Made by a program: the position numbers and the translations under genes. The notes under the pieces were generated by a model, which had not been told where the DNA came from, ran no database searches, and saw nothing but the letters and a program-made list of their open reading frames with translations. From Hydrangea macrophylla (lineage: Eukaryota > Streptophyta > Magnoliopsida > Cornales > Hydrangeaceae), in the NCBI GenBank assembly GCA_033977485.1, contig CM066991.1:129041999-129105998 (forward strand): DNA of 64,000 bases, written 5' to 3'. This document shows positions 43,606 through 54,232 of this stretch, piece by piece (positions within the stretch are counted from its first letter, which is position 1; each line of letters opens with the position of its first letter).

Positions 43606-46400
43606 TTGAAGCTGCGGTCAGGTATAGCTGCAGCTGATTGTGTTCCCCTTCAAGTTGTTCTACACTTTCTACTTGAAGGGGTAACCATAAAATTCAACAA
43701 AGTTTTAGCTTTTCTTAATCCAAGTTCTTATGTTATATCATGTCAGTTAGAATTTCTTCTCCACTGATTTTGATTTCAGTGCTGACCATTGATTTTGAGT
43801 CTCTTGAAAGCTTGAAGATGTCACAGTTTGAATTCAGGTACTCAATTTGCTATTCTTCTTGATTTTCAGTCACTTGCTTTTTTGAAATTGATTTGAATGC
43901 CCTCAAGAGCCGAAATTTCATCCAATTGTGGATCTTTATGTGAAACAACACTTAATTGTGATATTAAGTAAATCTTATTGGATTTGGTTTAATTTTTGGT
44001 GTTACAACTAGAGCTAATAGTAAATCTTATCGGATTTGGGTTTTCCTTGAGTATCAGGCCTTTTACTTGGGACTTCAATTTGGTGGTTGCAGAAGTGAAT
44101 TAGAGTAAGTGGTGTATGTATTATGTTTCATGTATTCACATTACAAGTGACTAGGAAGATTAGGTGAGTTCTCAAAGAGTCGCAACTTACTCATACTTAG
44201 AAACAAAGAAATATTGTTAATATCAAATAAGTTGACCTCAATCATTTGATGTAGTTTTTCTTCATGACTATCCTCTTCACTTGGTTTTTTCACAACTAAT
44301 TTGAAAAAGTAGCAGCAGATCCAGCCCGCCAACAAAAAGGAAAAAAAAAAAGCAACATGATAATATTGCCACTTACTGTTGCCAAGGTAATAATTCTATG
44401 CACACTTGTTGTGTGAATCTCTCTAGATGTTAAATGATGAATTTTTTATAGGTGTTTTTTTTATATGTTTAATGTCATAGGCTCCCCTCTAATGAACGAG
44501 ATTAACTAAGCTTATATAAAATGTTGAGGTTCTTCGTTCCCAACTTTTTGTCTCTTAACCTTTTAGAAAATATTGTTAGGTAGATGATGAGTAATGCTAT
44601 ACTTCCTAAGTTTTGTATCCCAAATGGTTCCCAAAGACGTGTAGTAATTAGGTACGGATAGGTCTTTCCCAAGGTTTGATGCTGGCTATACATCAGGGAT
44701 GCATGTTGCTCCTATTTTATGAGGTTTCTTTTGATACAACCCAATTGGTTAGACGACTTCTCCTACTATAGAGTATAGGATATCTCGTATTTAAAAATTT
44801 AAGTGTATTTTGATTACTTACTGGGTTTTTCCGTGTACCAATTTTGAAGTAGCAAGTTCAAAGAATGGTTTACAAGGGAAAACTGACAAAATCTTGGGTC
44901 CTACTGAACTCTGTAGTTGTAGTTTACCAAAGAATGACTTACTCAATCGATTGATATGTAAAGAAATTTAATTTTGCAATGGATGATTATTTAGGTGGCA
45001 CCTTTGATCTGATTCGCTAAATTAGCACCAAGTGCTTGGTTGTTAACTAGTTACTATTCAATTCTCACTTGTAGTAAACTAGTAATGAGTTTATTTTTTT
45101 GACAATAAACTACTTTATGTTACATGTCTTGTTATGGAGTTACAACCACTTTTATCTCTACTATCATTGTTGTTTGAAAAAAAAAGTATAATAATATGGT
45201 CTTTATAAATAGTTTTGATTAGTCATAAAAGCTCAAGTATCACTTTGTTTGCTAGACGGAAGCACTTTTGAATAAAGTCAAGTTGCTAATCAAATCTATC
45301 TAGTTTTCCAGTTTCGTTTTGGTAATTAATCAAGGATCTTGTACTACTTGAGCATTTAGGCTCCATCTGGTTAATGGGTCCAGTGAGGGAAAGTAGAAGA
45401 TACTTTAAGTAAAACACAATAGTTTGTTAATAGTTTGTTACTTTGTTTTGATTTGAGTGGAAGATTAGTAGGTAAAAGAAAATTGGTTTATTATTGTATT
45501 TTTTTAAAGTTCTATACAAACATTTGAAATTTTTCCTACTTCTCGTATGACAAAAAAGGATGGGAAAATAGTATACTAGGAAGCACTTGTTTTATTCCTT
45601 TTCTGTTCACTTTTCTTTTCTTCTAGAATTAAATTCCTATCCGAGTTGGAGCATTAATTGTGTTGGTGGGAAATAATAGAAACCAACTAGACAATTAGAT
45701 ATATAGATCACACAATCTGACTTTGTACTTATGTGATATAACCGGGGAATTTAATACAAGGGTTTTAAAAAAAAAATACATGGCTAACTTCTCATAGATA
45801 CTTAAAGAACTGAAACATACAAGGATATATGACACAACTTTGATTCTGTTTGTCAATGTCATTGTAACTAATATGATGCCATTATTCCAGAACTAGTTTT
45901 TGGTACAAATGTAGATTGAAGCTATTTAGGTTTATCTATTCAAATAGGCAATTTTGTTTACCATTTTGTCTTCTAAACATCTTGAAATATCACTGTGATT
46001 TTTGGTTGGAATTGTCGAAATCATTTATGCCTTTGTAAAAGGGCAAAATTAATGAATTCGTTTGCTTAGGCGATTAAATAATCTCTCATGATGCAATGAT
46101 TCTGGAATTTTGTTACGAATCCTCTATTATTGTTATTTGGCTTATGTAAGAGCCATTCAACCCTTCTTTTGCTTAATTCATGTTTATTTTGTTTCTTAAT
46201 GTTGATTATCATGTCTACTAACCTCTTCTCTTATTTCTTTGAGGCTATGTATGGGCCTCTATCCCTTAAACTCTTACTTTCAAGTCTTTACTTATTACTT
46301 TTAATTCAAGTATTGCCTATTTTATGTTTTATTTTTAATATTATATTTTTGTTACATTGTGAATTGCCATGTTGATTAGGCCTTTTGTTATGCTTATCCT
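43606..46400. other. CACTA-2 interior, unassigned
   Basis: AT-rich, with half of a TAATGCTATAC MITE at 44591-44640. Open frames here (for example 46130-46375, and minus 44141-44335) show no family motif. No gene is supported. Confidence 0.4.
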
Positions 46401-46418
46401 CCATGTTAGATGACATGT

Positions 46419-47999
46419 TTAGGGAAACTCTTTTAGCTCTAGGCATCTAGTGAGGAACATATCACCCGAAGGGTTACATTGGAAATCGAAGAGTCGATTC
46501 CCCTTGTCCGCAAATGTGATCCTCTTCCTTGCACAATCCAACTTCGCATCATTCTTCTCGAGCCAATCCATTCCCAGGATTATATCGAACTCCTTCATCG
46601 ACAGAACCACCAATCTTGCCAAAAGTTCGCGGTCTCCTAACCGAATAGGACAATCCTTACACACATGTAATAACTTGACTGTGGTCCCTAAGGGTGAGAC
46701 AACACTCAAAGCTTCCTCTAAACGTTGCGGTACTATACCCAACTTCTGAACGATCTTAACAGATATAAAGGAATGTGTAGCACCCGTGTCGAATAAAACT
46801 TTAACATGAGAGTTAAACAAGGTTACAGTACCTTCCACTGCTCGTTGCTCGGGCAGTCCCTCCTCAAAAGCACCTCCTTCATACCCTGTTTCTTCATAAC
46901 CAGCAGTCTCGGGAATAACAGCATTCAGGCGGGCCTGTCCTTGCTGACCATAGTTGCCTTTCCTAGGAGCCTTGCATTCTGGACTTATGTGACCTGGCAT
47001 GCCACAATTATAGCACACAACTCCTGGACGATCTGCACGCCTAGGTGCTCTGCAATCTTTAGCTCGATGACTGGGAACTCCACAATTGAAGCAGTTATTG
47101 TTTTTGGCCCCTTCTATTGCTAGAGGCTGATACTGCTGAACTGCTTGTGTCTGCTGTGGTTTCTTTCCTCCATCCCAGGTCCTTTTCTGTCCTTGAGGGT
47201 ACCCAGGTTTCTGTCCTGAATATCCCTTCTGCGGAGGTCGATTTCCAAACGGCTTCGAGTTCTGACAACCATCATTCTCTAACCCCGTAGCCAATCTCAC
47301 TAGGGCTTCAAATAACTGGCCCAGATGCCCCATAGTCAGATGTCGAAGAGACAGGTTGAGACCCCGGTGATACTTCTTGATTTTCTTCTGGGGTGTGTCC
47401 ACCATATGTGGAGCAAAGCGAGACAGACGCTCAAATCGAGTAGTGTACTCTCGGACAGTCAGATTCCCTTGAGTCAACTCCATAAACTCTTTCTCTCTCT
47501 TGTCCTTCTCTTCTTCAGGAAAATACTTTTCGAGAAATCTTTCTTTAAACACCACCCACGGCATTCTCCTTGCAGCTTCTTCCCCTATGGTCGCTTTTTC
47601 AGCATCCCACCAATCAGCCGCTGCATAAGACAGCTGAAAGATAGCCAGACGCTTCTTCTCCAGATCAGTGCACTCTATGGTCTCAAAGATACGCTCCATC
47701 TGGCGTAGCCACTATTCCGCTTGCCAGGGTTCATCAGTCCCCGCAAAATACTCAGGTCGCAGGGCGCGAAACTCTTTGAGAAGCTTGTCTCCAGTCTGGT
47801 GGGCTTGCCTTCCATTCCCGTTGTAATTCCCATTCTGATTATTGTTCCTCGCATTTTGATCACTAACCCTCTCCAATCTTCTTACAAAAGCCTCGAACAT
47901 TCCGGTTGGATCTATTACCGGGGGTGCATCTTCAATAGCGGGACGATTCCTGAGATTTCTTCCAGCCATCTGATCGAGAGAACGGTACCTATCCATCAA
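46419..47999 (-). pseudogene. R3 gypsy gag-protease, truncated, one in-frame stop
   Basis: The minus-strand frame runs from ATG 47999 to the stop at 46419, broken by TAG at 47714-47712. The capsid part has WWDAEKA and FKERFLEKYFP. Two intact zinc knuckles follow (CFNCGVPSHRAKDC and CYNCGMPGHISPEC), then a protease with the active-site DTG intact (LFDTGATHSFIS) and the ILGMDWL block. Reverse transcriptase, RNase H and integrase are missing: recognisable sequence ends near 46420. The neighbouring primer site and LTR at 48149-50728 belong to the same copy. Confidence 0.92.
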
Positions 48000-48148
48000 T
48001 CAATAGAATTCGGTCAACCCCTCGAGAAGAAAGAAAACTCTAAACGATAGAAAGTGACTAGACACGGAATAAAGTCGAACTATCTTATCTCAATTCTATC
48101 TTAACGGCAGATCCTAGGTGTTCAGGACAATTGGTCGAGCCATAACCT

Positions 48149-48161
48149 GGCTCTGATACCA
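48149..48161 (-). other. R3 primer-binding site
   Basis: On the minus strand TGGTATCAGAGCC lies 7 bp inside the LTR end at 48169. It is complementary to initiator methionine tRNA, as in R2, and gives the orientation of R3. Confidence 0.9.
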
Positions 48162-48834
48162 AAAAGCCTGTCACGCCCCGACGTAGCATAATTCAGGAAA
48201 GCATTTAATTTCCTTTATGGACTCGTAGGTCGTGACAAGTGAGTATGACCAATTGTCCCTGCAACAAATAACTTAACAACATTTCTAAAAGAAAGGATAC
48301 TAATAAACATAAGCTCCGAAATTTAAAACTTGCTAAACTATTACATAAGTCAATGTCTTAGGCACAAAACGCCCTTATTCAAAAGCTATTCTCCAGTCTA
48401 TTACAACTTCAGAAATGAAAGACATAGGAAAATAATAAGCAGCCTCCTGGAAAGTTCCCTGCCTCTAACTAGCATAGTCGAAGTACCCTGACTGCTCCTG
48501 CCCCTGAAAATCTGGACATACAGTCCAGGACGCATCAACGCCGTCAGCTTATGAAAGCTGGTGAGTAAAATAAACAAGTGCTCGCAATGTATATATAAGC
48601 AAATAAACAACGGTACTATTTAACTTTAACAGTAATATATTCAAGGTTCCAATTCCAACATGAATCACGGGGGAAAGTAGTAAGAATTAAAATACGAAAT
48701 TGTACATAAATTGTGAAACATCTTACTTTGCCAATTCTTTCCTTTAGAACAATCCAATTTAATCAACACATCATTTCAGCTACCAGGAGTAATAAGTATT
48801 CAGTCATCCAATTCATACGCTACACTATTGCCTC

Positions 48835-49187
48835 CAATACCAGGAATACTATCCGATCGGTATTGAAGTCACACGCCACACTACTGCCTCAGATACCAGG
48901 AATACTATCCGATCGATATCTAGACCAAACACAACCAACCATCGCTCCGGATATCAGGAATACTATCCGATCAATATCCGAAACGCGCGCCTTAGATACC
49001 AGGAATACTATCCGATCGATATCTAAGTCGTACACAACACTATCACCATCGCTTCGGATATCAGGAATACTATCCGATCAATATCCGAAACGCGCGCCTT
49101 AGATACCAGGAATACTATCCGATCGATATCTAAGTCGTACACAACACTATCGCCTCCAATACCAGGAATACTATCCGATCGATATTG
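48835..49187 (-). repeat. Seven tandem hairpins with constant loop and covarying stems
   Basis: Seven copies of AGGAATACTATCCGATC are each enclosed by complementary arms that differ between copies: CAATACC/GGTATTG (48835), AGATA/TATCT (48891), CGGATAT/ATATCCG (48948), CTTAGATA/TATCTAAG (48991), TTCGGATAT/ATATCCGAA (49053), CTTAGATA/TATCTAAG (49098) and CAATA/TATTG (49157). Spacers are 10-30 bp. The loop has an inner GGA/TCC pairing. It lies in the R3 LTR downstream of the TATA box. Confidence 0.9.
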
Positions 49188-49483
49188 AGGTCACACACCA
49201 AACTGCCACCCTTTATTTTTTTCACGCTTTATTCCACACATGCATGTCGACACAACCTCGACCCTAATATGTATGTCAATGTTCCATAAATAACACCATT
49301 ACTTACTCACAAAACCGGATAATCGTACGAGCATAAATTTCGGTCTTAAACATTCTTACAAGTCCAATTTCTAATAGTGAGCTTTTAAAATAGTATATTA
49401 GCCAAAGTTCCTTGAAATTTTCCAAAACATTTTCCAAACAGTCCCTCATACAAAAATACAGAAACTGCTCAAAACTGCCACCT

Positions 49484-49691
49484 CGCGCGAGCGGATCGCG
49501 CGAGCGAGGGAAAGGTGATGTCGCGCGCGCGGGTCGCGCGAGCGAAGGGGGAGGCCGGATCGCGCGAGCGGGTCGCGCGCGCGAAGAGGCAGAACAGGTC
49601 GCACGAGCGGATCGCGCGCGCGAAGGGGGGGGGGTGGTCCGCGTGAGCGGGCCGCGCGAGCGAGCCTCGCGCGAGCGGGTCGCGCGCGCGA
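49484..49691. repeat. CGCGCGAGCG array in R3 LTR
   Basis: About ten copies of cgcgcgagcg or cgcgcgcgcgag in a 208-bp block with short variable spacers such as 'ggatcg' and 'ggtcg'. Translated frames here are Arg/Ala low complexity and not genes. The same array recurs in S6 at 60442-60717. Confidence 0.88.
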
Positions 49692-50839
49692 GTTCTTGCA
49701 GAATGTCATCTTCTTCGTTTCTTTCCCCTGTTTCTGGTTTTAAACTGAAATTTACCCATTTCTGTTTTCTGTTTCAATTATGTCGTGCAATATATGGATC
49801 TCTTCGGTTTTCCGCGTAGATTAAGAATACGCGATCAATTTTAACTAACACGGATTATATCTCTAAATATTCGCGATTAAAGTGAGGGTGTCAAAACTTT
49901 AAATCAACCGTTCGTCGCGATATGGATGAATTATTGCGTAGGATTTGAACCGTAGTCTATTGGGACTAAGATCTTTCATTCCCAATTTACAGAATCGATT
50001 TTGGTTAACTTTTACAAAACTCCACTTTCAAGCTTTCATGGTGTTTATACATATATATGCATATATACAACTATATACACTGAAATTTACATATATATAC
50101 GTTGAGAGTGAGTTTAATTTACTCACCGAGGGCGTTAGTACAAAGAATTTGAGACCGATAATATCCGCCGTAAAAATCCGTCGAAGTTTCCGTCAATAGA
50201 GTTTATACTCCTCCGTTCTTGATTTATATATATGTATCCATGTATCTATATGACTGTGTGTATGAATATAATGTATAAACTATATATGTGTATTAGTGTC
50301 TTGAGAGATTTAAGAGAAATGAGAGGATTTAGAGATGCAGAGAGTTTGTGAGAGAGAGATATGTGAGTACTGTGAGAGAAACACAAGTATATATATACAA
50401 TTATATGTTTGGGCTCCAAGAAAGGCAAAGAAATCCTCCGGTGAGGTTGAGCTCACGTGCTCCCTCACCCAAACTGCGATAAGGATGCAGATTAAATCAT
50501 AAACTGGTATTTTCTGGTTTAAAATAAAATACAGAAAATTATACTAATGTAGGAATTAAATTCCCAGTTTATACAAAATATAGATATCGATTTTGAAACC
50601 ATAGAAAGTATTTTGGAAATTACAGTTTGACCCCAGATAATTATTACAAAGAGAAATTAAATTAAAATACTCATGGAAATGAAACGCAATATTTATTTAT
50701 TAATGATAATAAAATACAGGGCGTTACAATGTTAATTTTGTGTTTTGTATGGATTATCACGTTTGTTAATTAGGTACAAAAAAAAATGAAAAAAAAATGG
50801 GGAGCTCATAAATTAATTATTTTTTTTTATATTGCAAAA

Positions 50840-51196
50840 AATTTGTAACGGTTATAACCGTTGCAAATTCCATTACTAACGGTCATTAGTAGAATAAAAC
50901 AGAGCGTTACTATTACAATTAGTAACGGGGTATAAATGTTACAAATGTAAACATTAGTAACGGTTATAATCGTTGCAAATTCCATTACTAACGATCAAAA
51001 GTGGAATTAAAAGAGTGTTACTATTATATTTAGTAACGGTTTTAACCGTTACAAATAATAAATTTGTAATGGTTATAAACCGTTACTAAATCCGTTACTA
51101 ATATTCCCCACATGCAATTTGCGATGGAAAAAAACCATTACTAAAATTATTTGTAACAGTTAAAAACCGTTACTAATAGGCCCAAATGGTGTAGTG
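50840..51196. repeat. CACTA-2 right subterminal repeats
   Basis: Repeated TTTGTAACGGTTATAACCGT-type units in both orientations, mirrored at 40285-40480. Confidence 0.85.
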
Positions 51197-52869
51197 AATT
51201 AAGCAAACTAGAGAAAGGGTTGAGAAGTTGTACCTCAAGTGCGCTGCAAAACAAGGGTTAGTCCATATACTTTAGGAAGAATGTATAATATCGGATAATT
51301 ATTCCTAAATGTCTAGCTTATAAATTCTATCAAGTAGAGGAAATGACGCAATTATGAATTCTAATACCGATCTATATGGATGAATGTGCATGATTACATG
51401 AACAAGAATAAGCTATTGCATTATTCCTTAGTTTGGATCATTTAGCCTCTATATTTAAACTTAACAAATCATTATTAACACATGGTTTAAGTCCTAGATC
51501 ATGGAGAGATCATTTAGACTATTGTTTGCAAGATATATCAAAGTTGTGACAGAATTCTAAAAATTGCTGAGAGCAGATCAGAACTTCAAAAGAAATAAAT
51601 AAACATACTCTCCGTGGTTTGATCTTGATGATATTTGGACACAAGATGCCTCTGTGTGTCTAGTTTCTAACCCAAAAAGAAAATTGAGGTTTGAACGATT
51701 AGATCTCCGGGAATTGGACAAACACTAGACATCACTCAGAGACTTACAACTCCCCGGCCAGAGTTTTTGTATGATTTTTTAAAAATAGTAAGAAAATGAT
51801 AAAGTCTCTAATCTTTTTAGGGGATCTTCCTAACACATTAAAATACGTAGAAAAAATTATTTGAAGTTAAGAAAACTTAATTAAGGTTCTGATTTGCTCA
51901 TTTCAAAAGAGTGTGACTGTTCTGAAACTCTTGGACAGATTGTAGTAGCCTCACAAAACCCTTGATCAAACCACCTTAAATATAAAATCTTCTTAAAAAA
52001 AAATCACAGTGGGAGAATCTTGAGTTATAGACACTTTCCCGTTGGTTTCATTCGATTTCAACGGTCCGATGCTTAACTAAAAATCTACGATCAAAAACAG
52101 ATTGTGAACTCACTGCACATTGGGTTAGTTCATCTTATTCTTATCAACTTAGACAAATAAGCCATGGAGTTGGGCTTGTATAAAGCTAACTCTCCTACCA
52201 TTTGATGGTCATTGGAGACTAAAAGTATTCATACTTATAAATTTCAAAGAAGTATGGAAGAACTTCATGAAACTTAGTCATAACAAACCTCAAACCATGA
52301 AGATAGGTTTGGGTCCATTAGCTAAATATTCTAGTACCAACCTTAATCCCCTCATGAATCATAAGACTACAAAGAGATTAAGGGATTTCAAACCAAGAGA
52401 TTCAAGTAAGGCATTGAAAGCCTTATGAACCCAAGGGATGAACACAACAAATGAAAAGGGAAATTAAAGAACTCTATACATGCTATAATTAAATTTGAAC
52501 AAAGACTAATTATTCTAGAGTTTTACCTCCAAAGTATCCTCAACTTGGTGATTTTGGAGAACTTTGAAAGACTAATCAAGCTCTTCCACTCTAATTCTAC
52601 TCAAATACCCCCCTTAAACCTTCTCAAAACCTACTTCTAATTGTGTTTAAGAAAGCCTTTTTTGAAGTTAAGATAAGGAGAACACTAATATAACCTCTAG
52701 ATTCAAAGAAAATTCAACCCTTTGCAAGAGGATATTCATCCTCTATTTATAGACAATTTTAGAGGGATATTTCAGAGCAGAAAACCCTAATTCAGGCGTC
52801 CTTTCAATAGTACGAAACGTGCTATTTTACAACTGTCTGTTACAAAAGAGAGGCACTTAATGGAGATGG

Positions 52870-53100
52870 AAGCGACACTCACTAAATGCCGGAACGACAC
52901 TCAGTGATTGCCGTTGCGGCATTCACTGAATGCCGATGCGGCACTCAATGAATGCCGCGGACAACTCCAGGGACTTCCCTTTTTTTTGTAAAAAATTATT
53001 TTTTGCGGCACTTGCTGAAATTCGCAGCATTTACAGAATGCCGTCCGATAGTCCAGAGACTGCCGCAGCAGCAGCCCGTGACTGCCGCAAATTGGCTCAA
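52870..53100. repeat. GC-rich palindromic cluster in S4
   Basis: Repeated gaatgccg/cggcattc and gcggcactc words such as TGCCGATGCGGCA and ATTCACTGAAT. The position is upstream of the TATA box on the minus strand. It is a diverged counterpart of the S3 and S5 GTGCCGC/GCGGCAC palindromes. Confidence 0.7.
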
Positions 53101-53289
53101 GTACCGTTCTGCCTCTTTTTCTTTTTTCTTTCATCATCATTTTTTTTTGCCTTTTGTTTAGGTTGGAGAGTCTTTCGAAGAGTTTGAATCATCTTTGGAA
53201 GTCCTAGATTAGCCGGACATTGTCATCATCGGATTTTGGAGGTATCACTCCTCTTAACTCGACGTTTGGTCAAAATTGGGGTGTCTATA

Positions 53290-54232
53290 GGTATGTGTAC
53301 ACAGCGTGTATAAGAATGGATTGTGAATGGTCAAAGGTTTAAGACAGGAACAAAGTACGTGCTGAGCATGTGAATATGTTTTGATGAACGTTGTAGTACG
53401 TGTATGATTGACTCAGTTAATTTTGGTTCACGATGTTATTTGTTATGATGGATATTGAGATAGTTATGTTGTGAAAGAGATGAAAGTGTTATATGAGATT
53501 TCAAAATAATTTGTTTTAAAACATGAATGAGAAATGAAATTGACTTTGTTAAAAGTTTTAAATCAAAATTTTAAGGTGTAATCTTCTATGTTAATCGACG
53601 GTAGTTCGAGTACAGAAGTGGAGAAATAAATAACTAGGGTGTTTAACTATTCGGGACATTCGGTGGGCTCGAAGAAGTAGAATGATATGAAATTGCCAGT
53701 TGGAAATCTGGATAGTATCTTAGGAGACATGGATAATTGGAAGTATAATACGAGGTTGGATTAAACCGAAATAGAGTTTGATAAGAAATGAGAATAGTTG
53801 AAACATGTTATCATTCTACAAGTATTTCGTGATTAACAAGATAAGGCATTGAATCTATAGTATATGTAAAGTTGGTTGAAGAATTGGCTTATCGACGGGG
53901 TATGTAGGTATGATAGTACTCAATTTTGGTTCACTTTGAGATGAAGACTTGTGTATGGTTGTTAACCAGTTGAGACGTGAGGTCAACAAATTTTAGTCGA
54001 AAAGTAAGATAGGTAAATGGGAGATGAATTGTTTCCTTTGTTTTGAGTATTGTGATGAAACTTTTGAGTTTCGAAAATGAAATGTGACAAGTACAATGAA
54101 GGTATATGGGAGTTGACGTTGTGACATTTGCGATGGGATTGAATGTCGGGTTTGACTATGAAGTAGGTTATACTCAGGTATTGATGCTTTTATTCATCGA
54201 GATGCTTCGAGGTATTGTTAGGGTTTGGTGTG
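53290..54232 (+). other. R1 internal region between S4 and S5
   Basis: Non-coding R1 sequence. The short frames show no domain. Confidence 0.5.

Larger units (their letters stand above)
48169..50728 (-). repeat. R3 5' LTR, ~2560 bp
   Basis: Plus-strand ends are TGTCACGCCCCGACG (48169) and CAGGGCGTTACA (50728). It matches S6 in reverse at its end (cgtagcata, cctttatggac, gtaggtcg). TATA-like TATATATA lies at about 50389-50396. It holds the covarying hairpin array (48835-49187) and the CGCGCGAGCG array (49484-49691). The other LTR is missing. Confidence 0.88.
40271..51196. mobile_element. CACTA-2: non-autonomous CACTA element, TSD AAT
   Basis: The left end is CACTACACCATTTGGGCTGA and the right end, reverse complemented, is CACTACACCATTTGGGCCTA. 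AAT duplications lie at 40268-40270 and 51197-51199. Subterminal regions (40285-40480 and 50840-51180) carry TTTGTAACGGTTtTAACCGT-type repeats in both orientations. No transposase is found. The interior carries pieces of three host genes and a truncated gypsy element (R3). Confidence 0.92.
39672..53289 (-). mobile_element. S4: large solo LTR-like unit split by CACTA-2, TSD GGTAT
   Basis: The left end is TGTGGATATCGC and the right end GGGGTGTCTATA, with GGTAT at 39667-39671 and 53290-53294. Without CACTA-2 it is about 2.7 kb. 'gagtcgccactta' near the left end and the GACACCCC-type other end link it to S3 and S5. On the minus strand a TATA-like 'ctataaatagag' lies near 52745, and a GC-rich palindromic cluster upstream of it at 52870-53100. 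The final CA has become TA. Confidence 0.78.

Noticed and set aside
44141..44335. Minus-strand 64-codon frame with a possible membrane segment
   Set aside because: No homology I can name, no splice context that convinces, and it lies among transposon interior sequence.
48831..49190. Regular repeats with spacers that resemble a CRISPR array
   Set aside because: They lie in a plant gypsy LTR, the spacers are themselves repeated (for example 'gtcgtacacaacactatc'), and the arms form hairpins that vary. No Cas genes are present.
49412..49819. Open frames on both strands rich in Arg and Ala; also 60423-60846
   Set aside because: They come from the CGCGCGAGCG arrays, which lack stop codons in most frames. 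Composition explains them.
46408..50733. Possible TSD ATGTT for R3 (46403-46407 and 50729-50733 region)
   Set aside because: The right flank reads ATGTT and so does 46403-46407, but the left end of R3 is a truncation with no LTR, so the match may be chance.
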